A DNA stretch of 41,731 nucleotides from an uncultured Rubrobacteraceae bacterium (GCA_902805975.1 CADCUT010000070.1:1-41731), one strand, 5' to 3'; shown: positions 9,901-18,249, numbered from the stretch's first letter. The notes: generated from the sequence alone by a model not told the origin. Numbers and translations are program-made.

Positions 9901-11569
9901 CGCGAGCTTGGACCTGTACTCCTCCACCCCGCAGCCGCGTAAGGCGGTGTTCACCGGGGGCTGGGATTCTCCTGGCAGCCACACGCTGGAGGTGCGGACG
10001 CTAGGCACCAAGGGCTCCTCGTCTGGCGGTACACGCGTGGACGTAGACGCGTTCGTGGTGTTGGGTCCGGACATAGTGGCGCCGACGGTGGGGGGGGTCT
10101 CCCCGTCCGACGGGGCGACGGGCGTCGCCCCCACCGGCAGCGTCGAGGCTACGTTCTCCGAGGCGATGGACGCCTCCACGCTGGGCGCGAGCACCTTCAC
10201 GCTGACCAGGGAGGGCTCTGCCACACCGGTGGCGGCGACGGTGGGCTACGACCCCGCGAGTCGCAAGGCGACGCTGGACCCGGGGGCGAGCCTGGAGGCG
10301 GGCGCCGCCTACACGGCGAGCGTGAGGGGGGGGAGCGGTGGGGTAAAGGATGCGGCCGGCAACCCGCTCGCCGCCGACAGGACCTGGTCTTTTACGATCC
10401 TACCCGACACCGTGCCGCCCGACGCGCCCGTTGTAAGCCTCGCCGCCGGCAGCGACACCGGTGCCTCCGCCACCGACGGCCTCACGAGAGACGACACGCC
10501 CACCTTGCGGGGGACCGCCGAGGCGGGCAGCACCGTAAGCATCTACGATGGAGCTGCGCTGCTGGGCAAGGCCAACGCGGACGCGACGGGCGGCTACAGC
10601 TTCGTCGCCGTGTTGGGCGAAGGCCCGCACCAGATCACGGCCGAGGCTACCGACGCCGCCGGAAACTCCTCCCCAGCCTCTGCCGCGCTCGGCGTGCAGA
10701 TCGACACCCGGGCACCGGACTCCGAGATCACGGCCGGACCCTCGGGAACCGTGGCCAAGGCTTCGGCGTCGTTCGAGTTCTCCTCCGAGCCGGGCACCAC
10801 CTTCGAATGCAGCCTCGACGCCACCGACTATGGCTCCTGCGATCCGCCGACCGGTTACGAAGGCCTGGGAGAAGGCGAGCACGCCTTCAGGGTCAGGGCT
10901 ATCGACGGTGCGGGCAACGTCGACGAAGAGCCGGCCGAGGCTAGGTGGACCGTAGACACCCTGGCGCCATCCGCGCCCGTGATCGTCAACCCCTCGAAAG
11001 ACGTTTACGACAACGACGGCGCCTTTGTAGTCTCCGGCACGACCGACCCGCACAGCATCGTCGCGCTCTTTGATAACGGTTCCCTTTTGCGTCGAGTTAC
11101 GCCGAATGCTTCCGGTGATTGGAGGGCTGAGATGACCGGCGTGGCAGAGGGAGACCACACCCTTACCGCGAGGGCGATCGACGCCGCGGGGAACGTCTCC
11201 GGCGCCTCCGAAGCGCGCAGGGTGGTGGTAGACCTCAAGCCGCCCACGGTGACTAGGACATCACCCGAACCCGCCGCCTCGAGCGTCGGGCTCGGCGCCG
11301 TTGTGGAGGCTACGTTCTCCGAAAAGATGGATAACTCCTCCATCAACGGGAGCACCTTCAAGCTGCTCAAACGCAGATCTGATGGCACCCTCGCTCCGGT
11401 CGCGGCCACGGTCGTCTACGAATCATCGAACAGCGTGGCGACTCTCGGGCCGGACGAAAGGCTCGAGCGCGGCGTGACCTACTTGGTCAGGGTCAAGGCG
11501 GGCGTCAGAGATCTGGCGGCCAACCCCATGGGTGCGGACAGGGGCTGGAGGTTCAAGACGGTCTCCTGA
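6956..11569 (+). CDS. Secreted subtilisin-like serine protease (S8) with Ig-like repeat tail
   Basis: Peptidase with a signal peptide (hydrophobic stretch 7001-7060, ending TTAAAQ), an I9-like propeptide (about 7160-7370) and an S8 catalytic domain. Catalytic motifs: IIDTG near 7521, DRHGTHVAG near 7705, NNSWGG near 7880, NGTSMAAPHATG near 8858. About 230 extra residues sit between the strand after NNSWGG and the Ser motif. The tail holds Big_5, FN3, the C-terminal-type beta-sandwich module (9700-10070), then a second Big_5, further Ig-like domains, one Cys-pair repeat and a final Big_5. Start choice: the only conventional in-frame starts are GTG 6770/6773 and ATG 6854, all upstream of a c-di-GMP aptamer. 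Translating through the aptamer gives low-complexity sequence. CTG 6956 lies 8 nt after AAGGGG, which I prefer, but it is non-canonical. Probably a c-di-GMP-controlled exoprotease that processes surface proteins. Confidence 0.85.
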   Translation: MAYPARWTGSLVRYLISSLVVAAILLATLLTGTTAAAQPAPGSVDRPEGDLVGGRPAGSQTAGEAPSDQIIVKFAPSVGREVRDDIRRAEKLEKVHDLDLIRAEAATVNGRSVEEAVRSLERRPGVEYAEPDHVLYPAGYSKEPRFPEQWGLDNTGQTIRGSAGTPDVDINAKEASAVTAGDPGIVVAIIDTGINPSHPDLKDRVWKNPGEAGEGKENNGVDDDGNGYVDDVNGWDFYNGDGTLHDSSYDRHGTHVAGIIAASTNGEGVAGVAPNIKIMPLKIMEGTTTVSKAILAIEYAKAKGARISNNSWGGLSYSQALKDAIETSGQLYIAGAGNAGYNTDSTPYYPASYDSPNILSVAAVDKKGSLASFSNYGATSVDLSAPGVDILSTMPGYPEKPAVTLSSVGSAGGKALAVGFGAEGIEGAPGQASFMAGAFETIARGSQPVVLVDDDRSHVGYQDVSPTLSAAIGSATGSVPEVIAVSDGDGPSLSRLKDKTVVWATGQANSSGSNASGSMAALTSTDQQTLADFLNGGGRLIVTGMDALHRIENSAFVKDTLGLKVVSDVGRLSGLSDYARSFEGSANTVFAGRSYALSSPLANPTYHDSLAPAGAAVATVQGLYPGIAPTWGYMNGTSMAAPHATGAAALSASGDPGLLADPVALRKHLMARGKRAPATEGKTLTGKMVDAWAASDTVAPTVDTVTPGDLSRDVAPDANVEATFSEAIDPSTLGASTFALVREGLDGSTTPVAATTSYDPATRKATLNPNESLQMGATYTATVGAGSGGVRDAVGNPLAAGRTWSFTTLPDTAPPTLQSPKEHLLANSSLGATNVPVELGWSAEDNGGAVAEYELQQSSNGGTTFSAAALPSATLTRVTHYLVPGKTYQYRARARDGAGNWSEWAAGPTFTVNAFQETSEEISYNGAWAREESSGAYGGYLKHATSGGDAARITFKGRRVAWVAAKGPDRGQAEVWLDGQKAASLDLYSSTPQPRKAVFTGGWDSPGSHTLEVRTLGTKGSSSGGTRVDVDAFVVLGPDIVAPTVGGVSPSDGATGVAPTGSVEATFSEAMDASTLGASTFTLTREGSATPVAATVGYDPASRKATLDPGASLEAGAAYTASVRGGSGGVKDAAGNPLAADRTWSFTILPDTVPPDAPVVSLAAGSDTGASATDGLTRDDTPTLRGTAEAGSTVSIYDGAALLGKANADATGGYSFVAVLGEGPHQITAEATDAAGNSSPASAALGVQIDTRAPDSEITAGPSGTVAKASASFEFSSEPGTTFECSLDATDYGSCDPPTGYEGLGEGEHAFRVRAIDGAGNVDEEPAEARWTVDTLAPSAPVIVNPSKDVYDNDGAFVVSGTTDPHSIVALFDNGSLLRRVTPNASGDWRAEMTGVAEGDHTLTARAIDAAGNVSGASEARRVVVDLKPPTVTRTSPEPAASSVGLGAVVEATFSEKMDNSSINGSTFKLLKRRSDGTLAPVAATVVYESSNSVATLGPDERLERGVTYLVRVKAGVRDLAANPMGADRGWRFKTVS

Positions 11570-11584
11570 CCGTCTTGAACCTCC
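11547..11584 (+). terminator. Strong hairpin overlapping the subtilase stop codon
   Basis: Perfect 16-bp stem (GGAGGTTCAAGACGGT with its exact complement) and a six-base loop that contains most of the TGA stop codon. No T-tract follows. Stability and position support a terminator or mRNA 3' end stabiliser. Confidence 0.6.
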
Positions 11585-11942
11585 CGTCGGACGGGGACCT
11601 CCTCGCTCTTGTCGCGGGCCGACCCCCTTGAGCTCTCCCGGACCCCCCGGGTCACTAGACGGCCACGCGGCCGGATGACGCGCCCGCCGGGTGAGAGCCG
11701 GCGGGGACGATTCCAGGCAGAAGGGATGATTCTGGGACGCTTGCCCCTCAGCGCTCTCATCCTGCGGCGGCCTCACGGCTATAAAGGGTCGACGTGTACT
11801 CGCGACCACCGCGGCCTCCCTGGTGAGGGCGCTCTCGCCTTACGCCAGGTGGCCCCGGCCTCAAGGAACAAGCGAAAGGCACGGACGGCGGGCCCGCGGT
11901 AGGGCGTCAACACGGGGGCGGCCCGTGGGGATCGACAGGAAA

Positions 11943-11967
11943 CAAAATGTGCCACCTGGCCGAAGGT
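11943..11967 (+). repeat. Shared intergenic motif, copy B
   Basis: Matches copies at 4021 and 21073: AAAATGTGCCA, three variable bases, GGCCGA. Here it is followed by GGTTCGAACC. It lies about 340 bases before the Wzz-like gene. Confidence 0.4.
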
Positions 11968-12261
11968 TCGAACCGCGCGGTCGTCTATGCTTCTCTATAT
12001 GTGCCGCTGGACAACAGGACCGAGCATCTTGGAGACGGTAGCCTCGCGAAGAAGCCCGGCGGCCCCGGCCGCAGCGGGGTTGCCATGAAGCACGCCCGTC
12101 GGCCACCTGCGGGGCGCCTGGCAGGAACGTCCGCCCAGAGGTGGGCACTACATGCCAGACGCCGTAGCCGCGAAGGGCCGTCGCGAGACCCAACGATGCC
12201 CGCCGGCAGACGTCGGGGGCATGCGCGTAGCCGTCCGCGTTAGGGGCAGGTAACGATGAGC

Positions 12262-12267
12262 TATAGT
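12262..12267 (+). promoter_or_regulatory. Possible -10 element for the export operon
   Basis: TATAGT lies about 42 bases before the TTG start of the Wzz-like gene. No good -35 element is seen, so this is only a candidate. Confidence 0.25.
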
Positions 12268-12308
12268 GTTGGTGCAGGGCAGGCTAAAACGGCGGCGGGA
12301 ACGATAAC

Positions 12309-13070
12309 TTGGTAAGCACCGGACCGGGGCCGAACACCCCAAGAGCACAGAACCCGGAGGACGAGTATATCCTGTCCTTTGGCGACATACTCCGGATGCT
12401 CTGGCGGCGGCTGTGGCTTATAGCCTTGTCGATGTTGCTGTTTTTGGGGGCGGCGTTGGGGTACAGCTCCGTCCAGAGACCCACGTACGAGGCCTCCATC
12501 AAACTATGGGTTGGCCAGGCGCAGGAGAGGGACGCGTCGGAGACCAATCTTTCGGCGAGCGACGTTCAGGGGCTTCAGATCCTGACGATAACCGTGGCCG
12601 AAGCCATCGATACTCGTCGGGTGGCCGAGGCCGTCATAGAGGAGTCGGGTGTTTCGACGGCGCCCGGAGAGTTGATGAACGACCTGAGCGTCGAGCCGAT
12701 CCCGGAGACGCAATTCGTCAGGGTAAAATACGAAGACCCCGACCCCCTCACAGCCCAGCGGATCGCCAACGCATACGGGGAGGTCTCTTCGGATCAGGTA
12801 TCCGAGATAAGTTCGGACGCGAGCGCCGTGACGGCAACGATGTGGGATCCGGCCACGTTGCCGGATGAGGACAACATCGTGAACCCCAAGCCTGCCCGCG
12901 ACGCGGTGTTGGCGCTGGTATTGGGAACTATGGTGGGGATCTCTCTGGCCTTCGTGCTGGAGAGCCTGGATGACAGGTTGCGCTCTGCCGAGCATGTTGC
13001 GCGAGCCTCCGGGGCACCTGTGGTCGGTACCATACCCGGGTCTACCACCCGCATCAGGAAGAAGACCTGA
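12309..13070 (+). CDS. Wzz/YveK-type polysaccharide chain-length or co-polymerase protein
   Basis: 253 residues from a TTG start with a weak ribosome binding site; no better start is in frame. One membrane segment lies at about residues 34-54 and a second at about 200-220, with an extracellular middle region, the classical topology of Wzz/YveK proteins that regulate chain length and partner a BY-kinase. The tail after the second membrane segment (LESLDDRLRSAEHVARASGAPVVG) matches the usual cytoplasmic segment of this family. The BY-kinase-like gene begins directly after its stop codon, so the two are co-translated and probably form the classical two-protein complex at the inner membrane. Confidence 0.85.
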   Translation: MVSTGPGPNTPRAQNPEDEYILSFGDILRMLWRRLWLIALSMLLFLGAALGYSSVQRPTYEASIKLWVGQAQERDASETNLSASDVQGLQILTITVAEAIDTRRVAEAVIEESGVSTAPGELMNDLSVEPIPETQFVRVKYEDPDPLTAQRIANAYGEVSSDQVSEISSDASAVTATMWDPATLPDEDNIVNPKPARDAVLALVLGTMVGISLAFVLESLDDRLRSAEHVARASGAPVVGTIPGSTTRIRKKT

Positions 13071-13769
13071 GTGGGGAGGTTTCTGCGCAAGCTCCCGGCG
13101 CGGGTGCGGCCCGGCAACGAGGGCTCCCTTGACGGGGGGCTGGCAACCGTCGAGGACCCCGCCGGGATGGCCTCGGAGGCCTACCGCGTGCTACGCGCCA
13201 ACCTGCTCCACGCGTTGACGGATCCCTCTCCGAGGGCGATCCTGGTGACGAGCCCGGGCCCCGGGGAAGGCAAGAGCACGGTCTGTGCCAACCTGGGGGT
13301 AGTCTTGTCGCAGGCGGGCAAGCGCACCCTCGTCGTCGATTGCAACCTGCAGGGACCGCACCTGCACGAGATCTTCGGCACCCACAACTCCCGCGGGTTA
13401 TCCGATGCTTTGGCGAGCGAAGGCGACCCGGGGGAACTCTTTCAGGAGCCGTTGCGAAACTTGAAACTCATGACGGCGGGATCCGTACCCCACAACCCTT
13501 CAGAGCTTCTAGAGACGCAAGGGTTCGCGGATTTCTTGGACCGGTCCCGGCGGGACTTCGATCACGTGCTGATAGACTCCTCGAGCGTCCTGTCGGGCTC
13601 TTCTCCGCCAAGAACTTCCGCCGAACCAATCGTGCTCGCCGCCCGGGCCGATGGGGTCTTGCTCGTGTTGAATGCGGGCAGGGCCCGAGAAGGGACGCTG
13701 CGACACGCGGTGCGCGCGATAGGTGCGGTTGGGGGGAACGTCGTGGGCACGGTGTTGAACGATGCCTAG
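13071..13769 (+). CDS. BY-kinase-like ATPase (CpsD/CapB/YwqD family)
   Basis: 232 residues from a GTG immediately after the Wzz-like stop codon. Near residue 36 is the EAYRVLRANL motif of BY-kinases; the Walker A sequence SPGPGEGKST has its Lys at residue 68; the Walker A' region is VVDCNLQGP, which keeps the Asp but not the usual DADLRRP; the Walker B region is LIDSSSVL instead of IIDTPP. The protein ends VVGTVLNDA without the C-terminal tyrosine cluster that is autophosphorylated in most BY-kinases. It should bind ATP and regulate polymerisation with the Wzz-like partner, but tyrosine kinase activity is uncertain. ParA-like ATPases are the main alternative; context favours BY-kinase. Confidence 0.85.
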   Translation: MGRFLRKLPARVRPGNEGSLDGGLATVEDPAGMASEAYRVLRANLLHALTDPSPRAILVTSPGPGEGKSTVCANLGVVLSQAGKRTLVVDCNLQGPHLHEIFGTHNSRGLSDALASEGDPGELFQEPLRNLKLMTAGSVPHNPSELLETQGFADFLDRSRRDFDHVLIDSSSVLSGSSPPRTSAEPIVLAARADGVLLVLNAGRAREGTLRHAVRAIGAVGGNVVGTVLNDA

Positions 13770-13957
13770 GAGCCCCTCGTACAACCCTCGCGCCCTTGAA
13801 GGTCCGGCGCTACTGCCCTCCCGGGCGGCTGGATGTTCTGTGCGCTGCGGCGCGTCTTGGCGCGGCTAGCTCTCCGCATGCGGCGCCCGCGACCGGCCGA
13901 ACCGCCGTTGCCCGCGGCTTCCATCGTCCGGTCGCGGGCGCCGATGCGCGACGGGGC

Positions 13958-15328
13958 ATGCATTCGCCGGCGTGGGGCCGGGTCTTAGTCGTGCTTTTGC
14001 GCCTCCGGAAGCCGGTGTTTATCCACGCCCTTCTCCTGGTGAGCTTCTTGGGCGCTCTGGGATTCTTGGACTACTACCCTGCGCTGCACGTCACGGAACT
14101 GGCGCTGTTGTGCATGGGGGTGCTTTTTGCTTGGCTCGTTCTCTCTACGCGGATGGACCGCACGAGCATCCTGCTTAGCCTCCTCTTCTTGTTCGGCACG
14201 ACACTGTTCGCGGTGTTCTACGCGCTCGTCTTCGTTGCGAGGACCGACGCGCCCCTGCTCCCCAGCATACTGGCCCAGAGGTACTACGCGTTCCTCCTCG
14301 TCGCACCGGTAACCTACATGCTCTACAAGCACGGCTGGAAGTTGACGGACCTCCAACGGATCTTCGTCCTGGCGGTGGCATTGGCCACCATCAGCCGCGT
14401 TCTGGTGGACCTGTTTCCCCCCGCTTCCGCCGGCGCGCTCTCCCCGTTCGTGGAGACCCCGAGGGAGTTTTTCGTGTTCACGCAGGACACGGCCTACGGT
14501 GAGATCAGCTTCCTGCTCCGACGCTTGGACGCAAGCGCCCTATTCTCCGTGCTGTACTTCGGCAGGGCGCTCCTGAGACCCAAGAGCCTGCCCTCGTTCG
14601 TGTTCTGCTCGCTGATGACGGTGCTCTCCGCCACGTTGCTCTTCGTCAACGCCCCCCGTACGCTGGTGGCAGCGGTCTTGCTCTCGCTGATCCTCTACGG
14701 CGCTGTCCTGTGGCAACCCGGCCGAACCAAGATGTTCGTCGTCTTGCTGCCGTTGCTCGTCACGTTGGTGGGCCTGTACTCGGCCCAGCTGGGCGGGTTC
14801 TTGCCCGAGTTGTTCGGCGGTGACCTCTCCTACACGACGCGGGTGCAGAGCACCAAGATAGCGTGGCAAGTCGTCTCGCAGTATCCGCTGGTCGGTTTCG
14901 GCCAAGAGAGCGCGCAGTCGGTTACCTACCAGGATCTGTTCGGCAGCAAGTTCTACCCGTCAGACGTGGGGCTGCTGGGCGTCGCTTTCCAGTGGGGGAC
15001 GGTCGGGCTGTCGCTGTATCTGTTGCTCGTCGCGGCGCTCGTGGCCAGCTTGCTCAGGTTACTGTGGGCTCACACCGGCAAGACCGGCAGGATAGTGTCG
15101 CGAGAGCAACTGTTCTTGTGGACCCTCTTTATCTTGTGCTTGACCTTCGCGATCACTTCCCCGATACAGGCCAGATACGTGAAGACGGAAGGTCTCTTTA
15201 TCGCGGCCTTCTCGCTGGGTTTGTGCGCGGCGCACTGGCGAGGCTTTCTTGGTAGCGTACACCGGCGAGCCCCCGGACGGGTTTCCGGGTCGATCGCAGG
15301 GGACGGCGGGGCGCGTCAAAGTGCCTAG
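13958..15328 (+). CDS. Wzy/O-antigen-ligase-like polysaccharide polymerase
   Basis: About 456 residues, mostly hydrophobic, with roughly ten to twelve predicted membrane segments starting at FIHALLLVSFLGALGF. The reading frame stays open far upstream but overlaps the BY-kinase gene in another frame and lacks coding character there, so I choose ATG 13958, which has a GACGGGG upstream. A long loop with FGQESAQSVTYQDLFG between late membrane segments is in the place where Wzy/WaaL proteins have their large periplasmic loop. Neighbours (Wzz-, BY-kinase- and Wzx-like) support a role in polymerising an exported polysaccharide. Sequence similarity in this family is low, so ligase versus polymerase cannot be decided. 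Confidence 0.7.
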   Translation: MHSPAWGRVLVVLLRLRKPVFIHALLLVSFLGALGFLDYYPALHVTELALLCMGVLFAWLVLSTRMDRTSILLSLLFLFGTTLFAVFYALVFVARTDAPLLPSILAQRYYAFLLVAPVTYMLYKHGWKLTDLQRIFVLAVALATISRVLVDLFPPASAGALSPFVETPREFFVFTQDTAYGEISFLLRRLDASALFSVLYFGRALLRPKSLPSFVFCSLMTVLSATLLFVNAPRTLVAAVLLSLILYGAVLWQPGRTKMFVVLLPLLVTLVGLYSAQLGGFLPELFGGDLSYTTRVQSTKIAWQVVSQYPLVGFGQESAQSVTYQDLFGSKFYPSDVGLLGVAFQWGTVGLSLYLLLVAALVASLLRLLWAHTGKTGRIVSREQLFLWTLFILCLTFAITSPIQARYVKTEGLFIAAFSLGLCAAHWRGFLGSVHRRAPGRVSGSIAGDGGARQSA

Positions 15329-15511
15329 CGTCCGTGGGCGGTACCCATCCTTGGGGCGGCTCCTCGCGTCTCCATGGCTCAGGGTCCCCGAGTCCCTGGT
15401 GCCGGAAGGTCTATATATGCCGTCCAGCCCATGCGCCGTACCCCGTCACCTCTTAGGGTACTCCCGGATGGCCAGAGAGTACCGCGACCCTCGTCAGGAA
15501 ACGTGCAAGCT

Positions 15512-17050
15512 GTGACACAGAACCCGAACAAGGAACAGTACGGCGCCTACGTGGGGCAATTGGCCCGGGGAGCCGGCATCAGCTTTTTCGGACAGGGCGT
15601 CGGCCGGTTCCTCAATTATGCAACCCAGATCACGCTCGCCTGGATGTACGGGCCGGCCCAATTCGGCGCGTACGCCCTGGGGATCACGCTGGTCCAGATG
15701 GCGAACATCCTGGCCCAGATAGGGATGGACAACGGCGTGGTGCGCTACGTGGCGCACTACCGGACCCAAAGAGACGCCGCGCGGGTGAGGGGGACCGTTC
15801 TGGTGGCCCTCGGCGTGCCCCTCGTGCTTAGCTTGTTGCTTACGAGCCTGATGTTCTCTGGGGCCGGTTTGCTGGCCGAAAGGGTCTTCGGCCAGCCCTC
15901 CTTGGAGGACGTGTTCAAGCTCTTCTCGATCTCCCTGCCGGCCCTCACCGTCATGAACATGGCCCTCTTCGCCACCCAGGGGTTCATGAACCAGAGATAC
16001 ACGGCCTACGTCCAGCAGATCTTGCAGCCCCTGACGAACCTCGGCGTTATCGTGGTGCTGTATTTCCTCGGGACTCAGATCCTGGGCGCCGCCGTTGCGT
16101 ACATCGCCTCGATGTCGATCGGTTGCGTTGCGGCCCTCTACTGCCTGGTCCGGGTGTTCCCCAACCTGGTAGACCGGGAGAGTCCCGCCAGGTTCGAGAC
16201 CCGAGCTCTTCTCAATGCCTCCTGGCCGATGACCGTCTTCAGCTTCACCCAGCGGGCCAATATCTGGGTGGCGGTGCTCATCGTGGGGATCTTTGCAACT
16301 ACCAGCGACGTCGGCGTCTTCAACGCCGCCGCCCGCACCGCCGCGCTCGCCGCGCTGGTCCTCTACGCATTTAACGGCATTCTCTCGCCCATGATCTCCG
16401 CCCTCTACTCTGAGGGGAAGATGCAAGAACTGGGCCGCCTGTACCAGGACGTCTCCCGGTGGGTCTTCACCGGAGGGTTGACGGTCTTCATCCTTACCGT
16501 GGTGCTGGGCAGGGAATTGATGGCGGTGTTCGGCCCGGGGTTCGTGGCAGGCTGGGCGGTGCTCGTGATCCTGGCCGGCGGCGAACTCTTTAACTCCGCG
16601 GTAGGCCCCACGCAGCGCGTTCTATCCATGACCCGCCACCAGAAAATACTGATGTTCGCTACGGCGGGCTCCGCCATAATTTGCTTGGGGGCGAACCTCG
16701 CGCTAGTCCCGAGCTACGGCATCCTGGGCGCGGCCGTAGCCACGGCCCTCGCTACGGCCCTCGCGAACGTGGTCACGGTCCTGTACGTTCGCCGGTTGCT
16801 GGGCGTGTGGCCCTTCGACCGCAGGTATGCAAAGCCGGCCGTTGCAGGGGTTATCGCGGCCGCCGGCGTGTACCTGTGCCGGTTGATGCTTCCGTCGTTG
16901 GCTACCGTGCCGTCCATCCTCGTCTTTGCTCCCCTGTTTCTGGCGGGGCTCGCGGTGGCGCTTTTTGCTCTGGGGCTGAGCCCCAGCGACCGTAGCCTCC
17001 TTGCGAGCCTGTCGAAGCCGTTCCGCCGCGCCCTCCGCTTGGGCGCCTGA
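15512..17050 (+). CDS. Wzx-type polysaccharide flippase (MATE/MOP superfamily)
   Basis: About 512 residues with 12-14 membrane segments and the N-terminal pattern of Wzx/MurJ-like flippases (GAGISFFGQGVGRFLNYATQ, FGAYALG). The frame is open from 15374, but the first 46 codons are not hydrophobic or conserved; GTG 15512 gives a compact N-terminus and has AGGAA 11 bases upstream. It would move lipid-linked repeat units across the membrane for the Wzy-like polymerase encoded just upstream. No glycosyltransferase or priming transferase lies between 12.3 and 17 kb, so repeat-unit synthesis must be encoded elsewhere. Confidence 0.85.
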   Translation: MTQNPNKEQYGAYVGQLARGAGISFFGQGVGRFLNYATQITLAWMYGPAQFGAYALGITLVQMANILAQIGMDNGVVRYVAHYRTQRDAARVRGTVLVALGVPLVLSLLLTSLMFSGAGLLAERVFGQPSLEDVFKLFSISLPALTVMNMALFATQGFMNQRYTAYVQQILQPLTNLGVIVVLYFLGTQILGAAVAYIASMSIGCVAALYCLVRVFPNLVDRESPARFETRALLNASWPMTVFSFTQRANIWVAVLIVGIFATTSDVGVFNAAARTAALAALVLYAFNGILSPMISALYSEGKMQELGRLYQDVSRWVFTGGLTVFILTVVLGRELMAVFGPGFVAGWAVLVILAGGELFNSAVGPTQRVLSMTRHQKILMFATAGSAIICLGANLALVPSYGILGAAVATALATALANVVTVLYVRRLLGVWPFDRRYAKPAVAGVIAAAGVYLCRLMLPSLATVPSILVFAPLFLAGLAVALFALGLSPSDRSLLASLSKPFRRALRLGA

Positions 17051-17313
17051 ACCGATCGAAGCGATGGGAGCGACATCCGAAAAGCCTCGCGAGCGGGCCA
17101 AGCCGCTTGCCATAAGGCGACGCATCGTCGAGTAGGGGCCGGCCTTCCGCTCGACAATCCGCCATAGGATCCTGCAAGAGACACCTGCGCGGAGACTCGA
17201 TCTGTTTTGGGAGGCAACGGTTCGGTTGCCGAGCAAAGCTGGCTCTCCCGCTGAGTCCGTTCGCGACCTCGATCGGTATTACCCGCTGGTGTTCTTCGTA
17301 TCGGCGTGGGCTC

Positions 17314-17950
17314 TTAGTATCCCTGGCTCCCCCAAAAGGCGACCGCACTGTTGTAGGAGCGGCCGTAGTACCCGGTGCCCCCGTCGAAGTAGTGGTGAGC
17401 TTCGTACATGTGGTTGTTAGCCGGATCGTTAATCCACCTCTTGGGATGATGGTGATCCCATAGCCGTGCCATGCTCCAGTGGTAGCCGGACACCATTATC
17501 AACTTGTTGTCCCCGTTATTGCGGATGCCGCTGACGTTGATGCCCCGCCTGTAGTCCGCGGTGGTCAGGTGTGCCTCGTAGACAGGAGCCTTGGGCCAGG
17601 GGCCGGCTTATGGGGCGGATTCCCCCGTCGCCAGCAGAGGCGTAGGTGGTCAGCCAGAAGCCGCCCCACCGCTGCCATTGGTCAACGCATCACATCGTTA
17701 CCCAGAGCTTCGAGGCATCGGCCCACTGTTACCATCTCTCCCCCAAGTTGTTCCATTGCGCTTGGTCGCCGAAGCCTCGCTGCTGGTCGTTGGGCCAGTT
17801 GACCTCGCCTATGTAGCCCCGGACTTCTTCCCTACCGAGCTAGTCGGTGAACGCCTTTAGGTTGCGATACTCGCGGTGCTCGAGGGGGTTCAAGCCCGCA
17901 GGCGCGGGTACGCCTGCGGGCGCGGAACCTTGGCGCAACAGAAGGCTGGT
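17314..17950 (-). pseudogene. Decayed GH5 glycoside hydrolase (cellulase-like)
   Basis: On the minus strand three frames together show GH5 motifs interrupted by stops and frameshifts. At the 5' side (17640-17945): YRNLKAFTD, a stop, then YIGEVNWPND (the GH5 nucleophile region), WNNLGERW, LWVTM and GGFWLTTYAS. At the 3' side (17314-17590): VYEAHLTTADYRRGINVSG, GDNKLIMVSGYHWS, MYEAHHYFD and SYNSAVAFWGSQGY. In a single GH5 domain the second block precedes the first, so this is a permuted order, best explained by tandem GH5 domains with internal deletions. About 200 bases upstream lies a c-di-GMP riboswitch on the same strand. The intact ancestor was probably a secreted beta-glucan hydrolase. Confidence 0.75.
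17894..17921 (-). other. Hairpin inside the GH5 relic
   Basis: GCCCGCAGGCG and CGCCTGCGGGC pair perfectly around a six-base loop. It lies in the Ala/Pro/Gly-rich linker of the decayed reading frame, so it could be either a coding coincidence or a transcription attenuator behind the riboswitch. Confidence 0.35.
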
Positions 17951-18154
17951 CCCCCCATGAGCGCGAGCAGGCTTAAAGCTGATCCCCTCTTGAGGAGAAG
18001 CCTACGACTGGTGGGTGCGTGCCCCCATCTCTGTTTGTCGATTTACCGGGTGCCTCGACGAGGTAAATCTGGATCGTTGATGGTGCGCTCCCGTTTTATG
18101 AACTAGCGCTTGCCTTGCTCGGGTGGGGATATCAGCCTGGCCCTATAGACGGCC

Positions 18155-18245
18155 CCTCTCGGTAACTCGGCTGCCTCCGCTTGGTAGAGGCCCGCGGACT
18201 TTGCGTCCCCGCCTAGCGGCGGGTTTGCCCTTTCGTGGTTGTGCC
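18155..18245 (-). promoter_or_regulatory. Class I cyclic-di-GMP riboswitch (GEMM-I), second copy
   Basis: Reading the minus strand: CACGAAAGGGCAAACCC, a stem (CCGCC/GGCGG) with a GCTA loop, GGGGACGCAAAG, TCCGCGGGCC, a GCCTC/GAGGC stem, then GCAGCCGAGTTACCGAG. This matches the GEMM-I core order and its conserved GGGCAAACC, GACGCAAAG and GTTACCG segments. Two small departures: the P2 loop is not GNRA, and one extra base follows GCAAAG. The downstream minus-strand gene is the GH5 relic, so the switch may be degenerating with it. A TTTACA sits about 30 bases before the aptamer on the same strand, a possible -35. Confidence 0.82.
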
Positions 18246-18249
18246 GGCA

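Larger units (their letters stand above)
11585..12308. other. Long intergenic region before the polysaccharide export genes
   Basis: About 720 bases without a gene I can support on either strand. It contains copy B of the shared intergenic motif (11943-11967), followed by a TTCGAA-centred inverted repeat, and a promoter-like sequence near 12262. Confidence 0.5.

Noticed and set aside
11944..11985. T-arm-like GGTTCGAACC suggesting a tRNA
   Set aside because: No acceptor stem, D-arm or anticodon arm can be built around it.
13340..13957. Upstream extension of the Wzy-like frame
   Set aside because: It overlaps the BY-kinase gene in another frame and has no hydrophobic or conserved content before ATG 13958.
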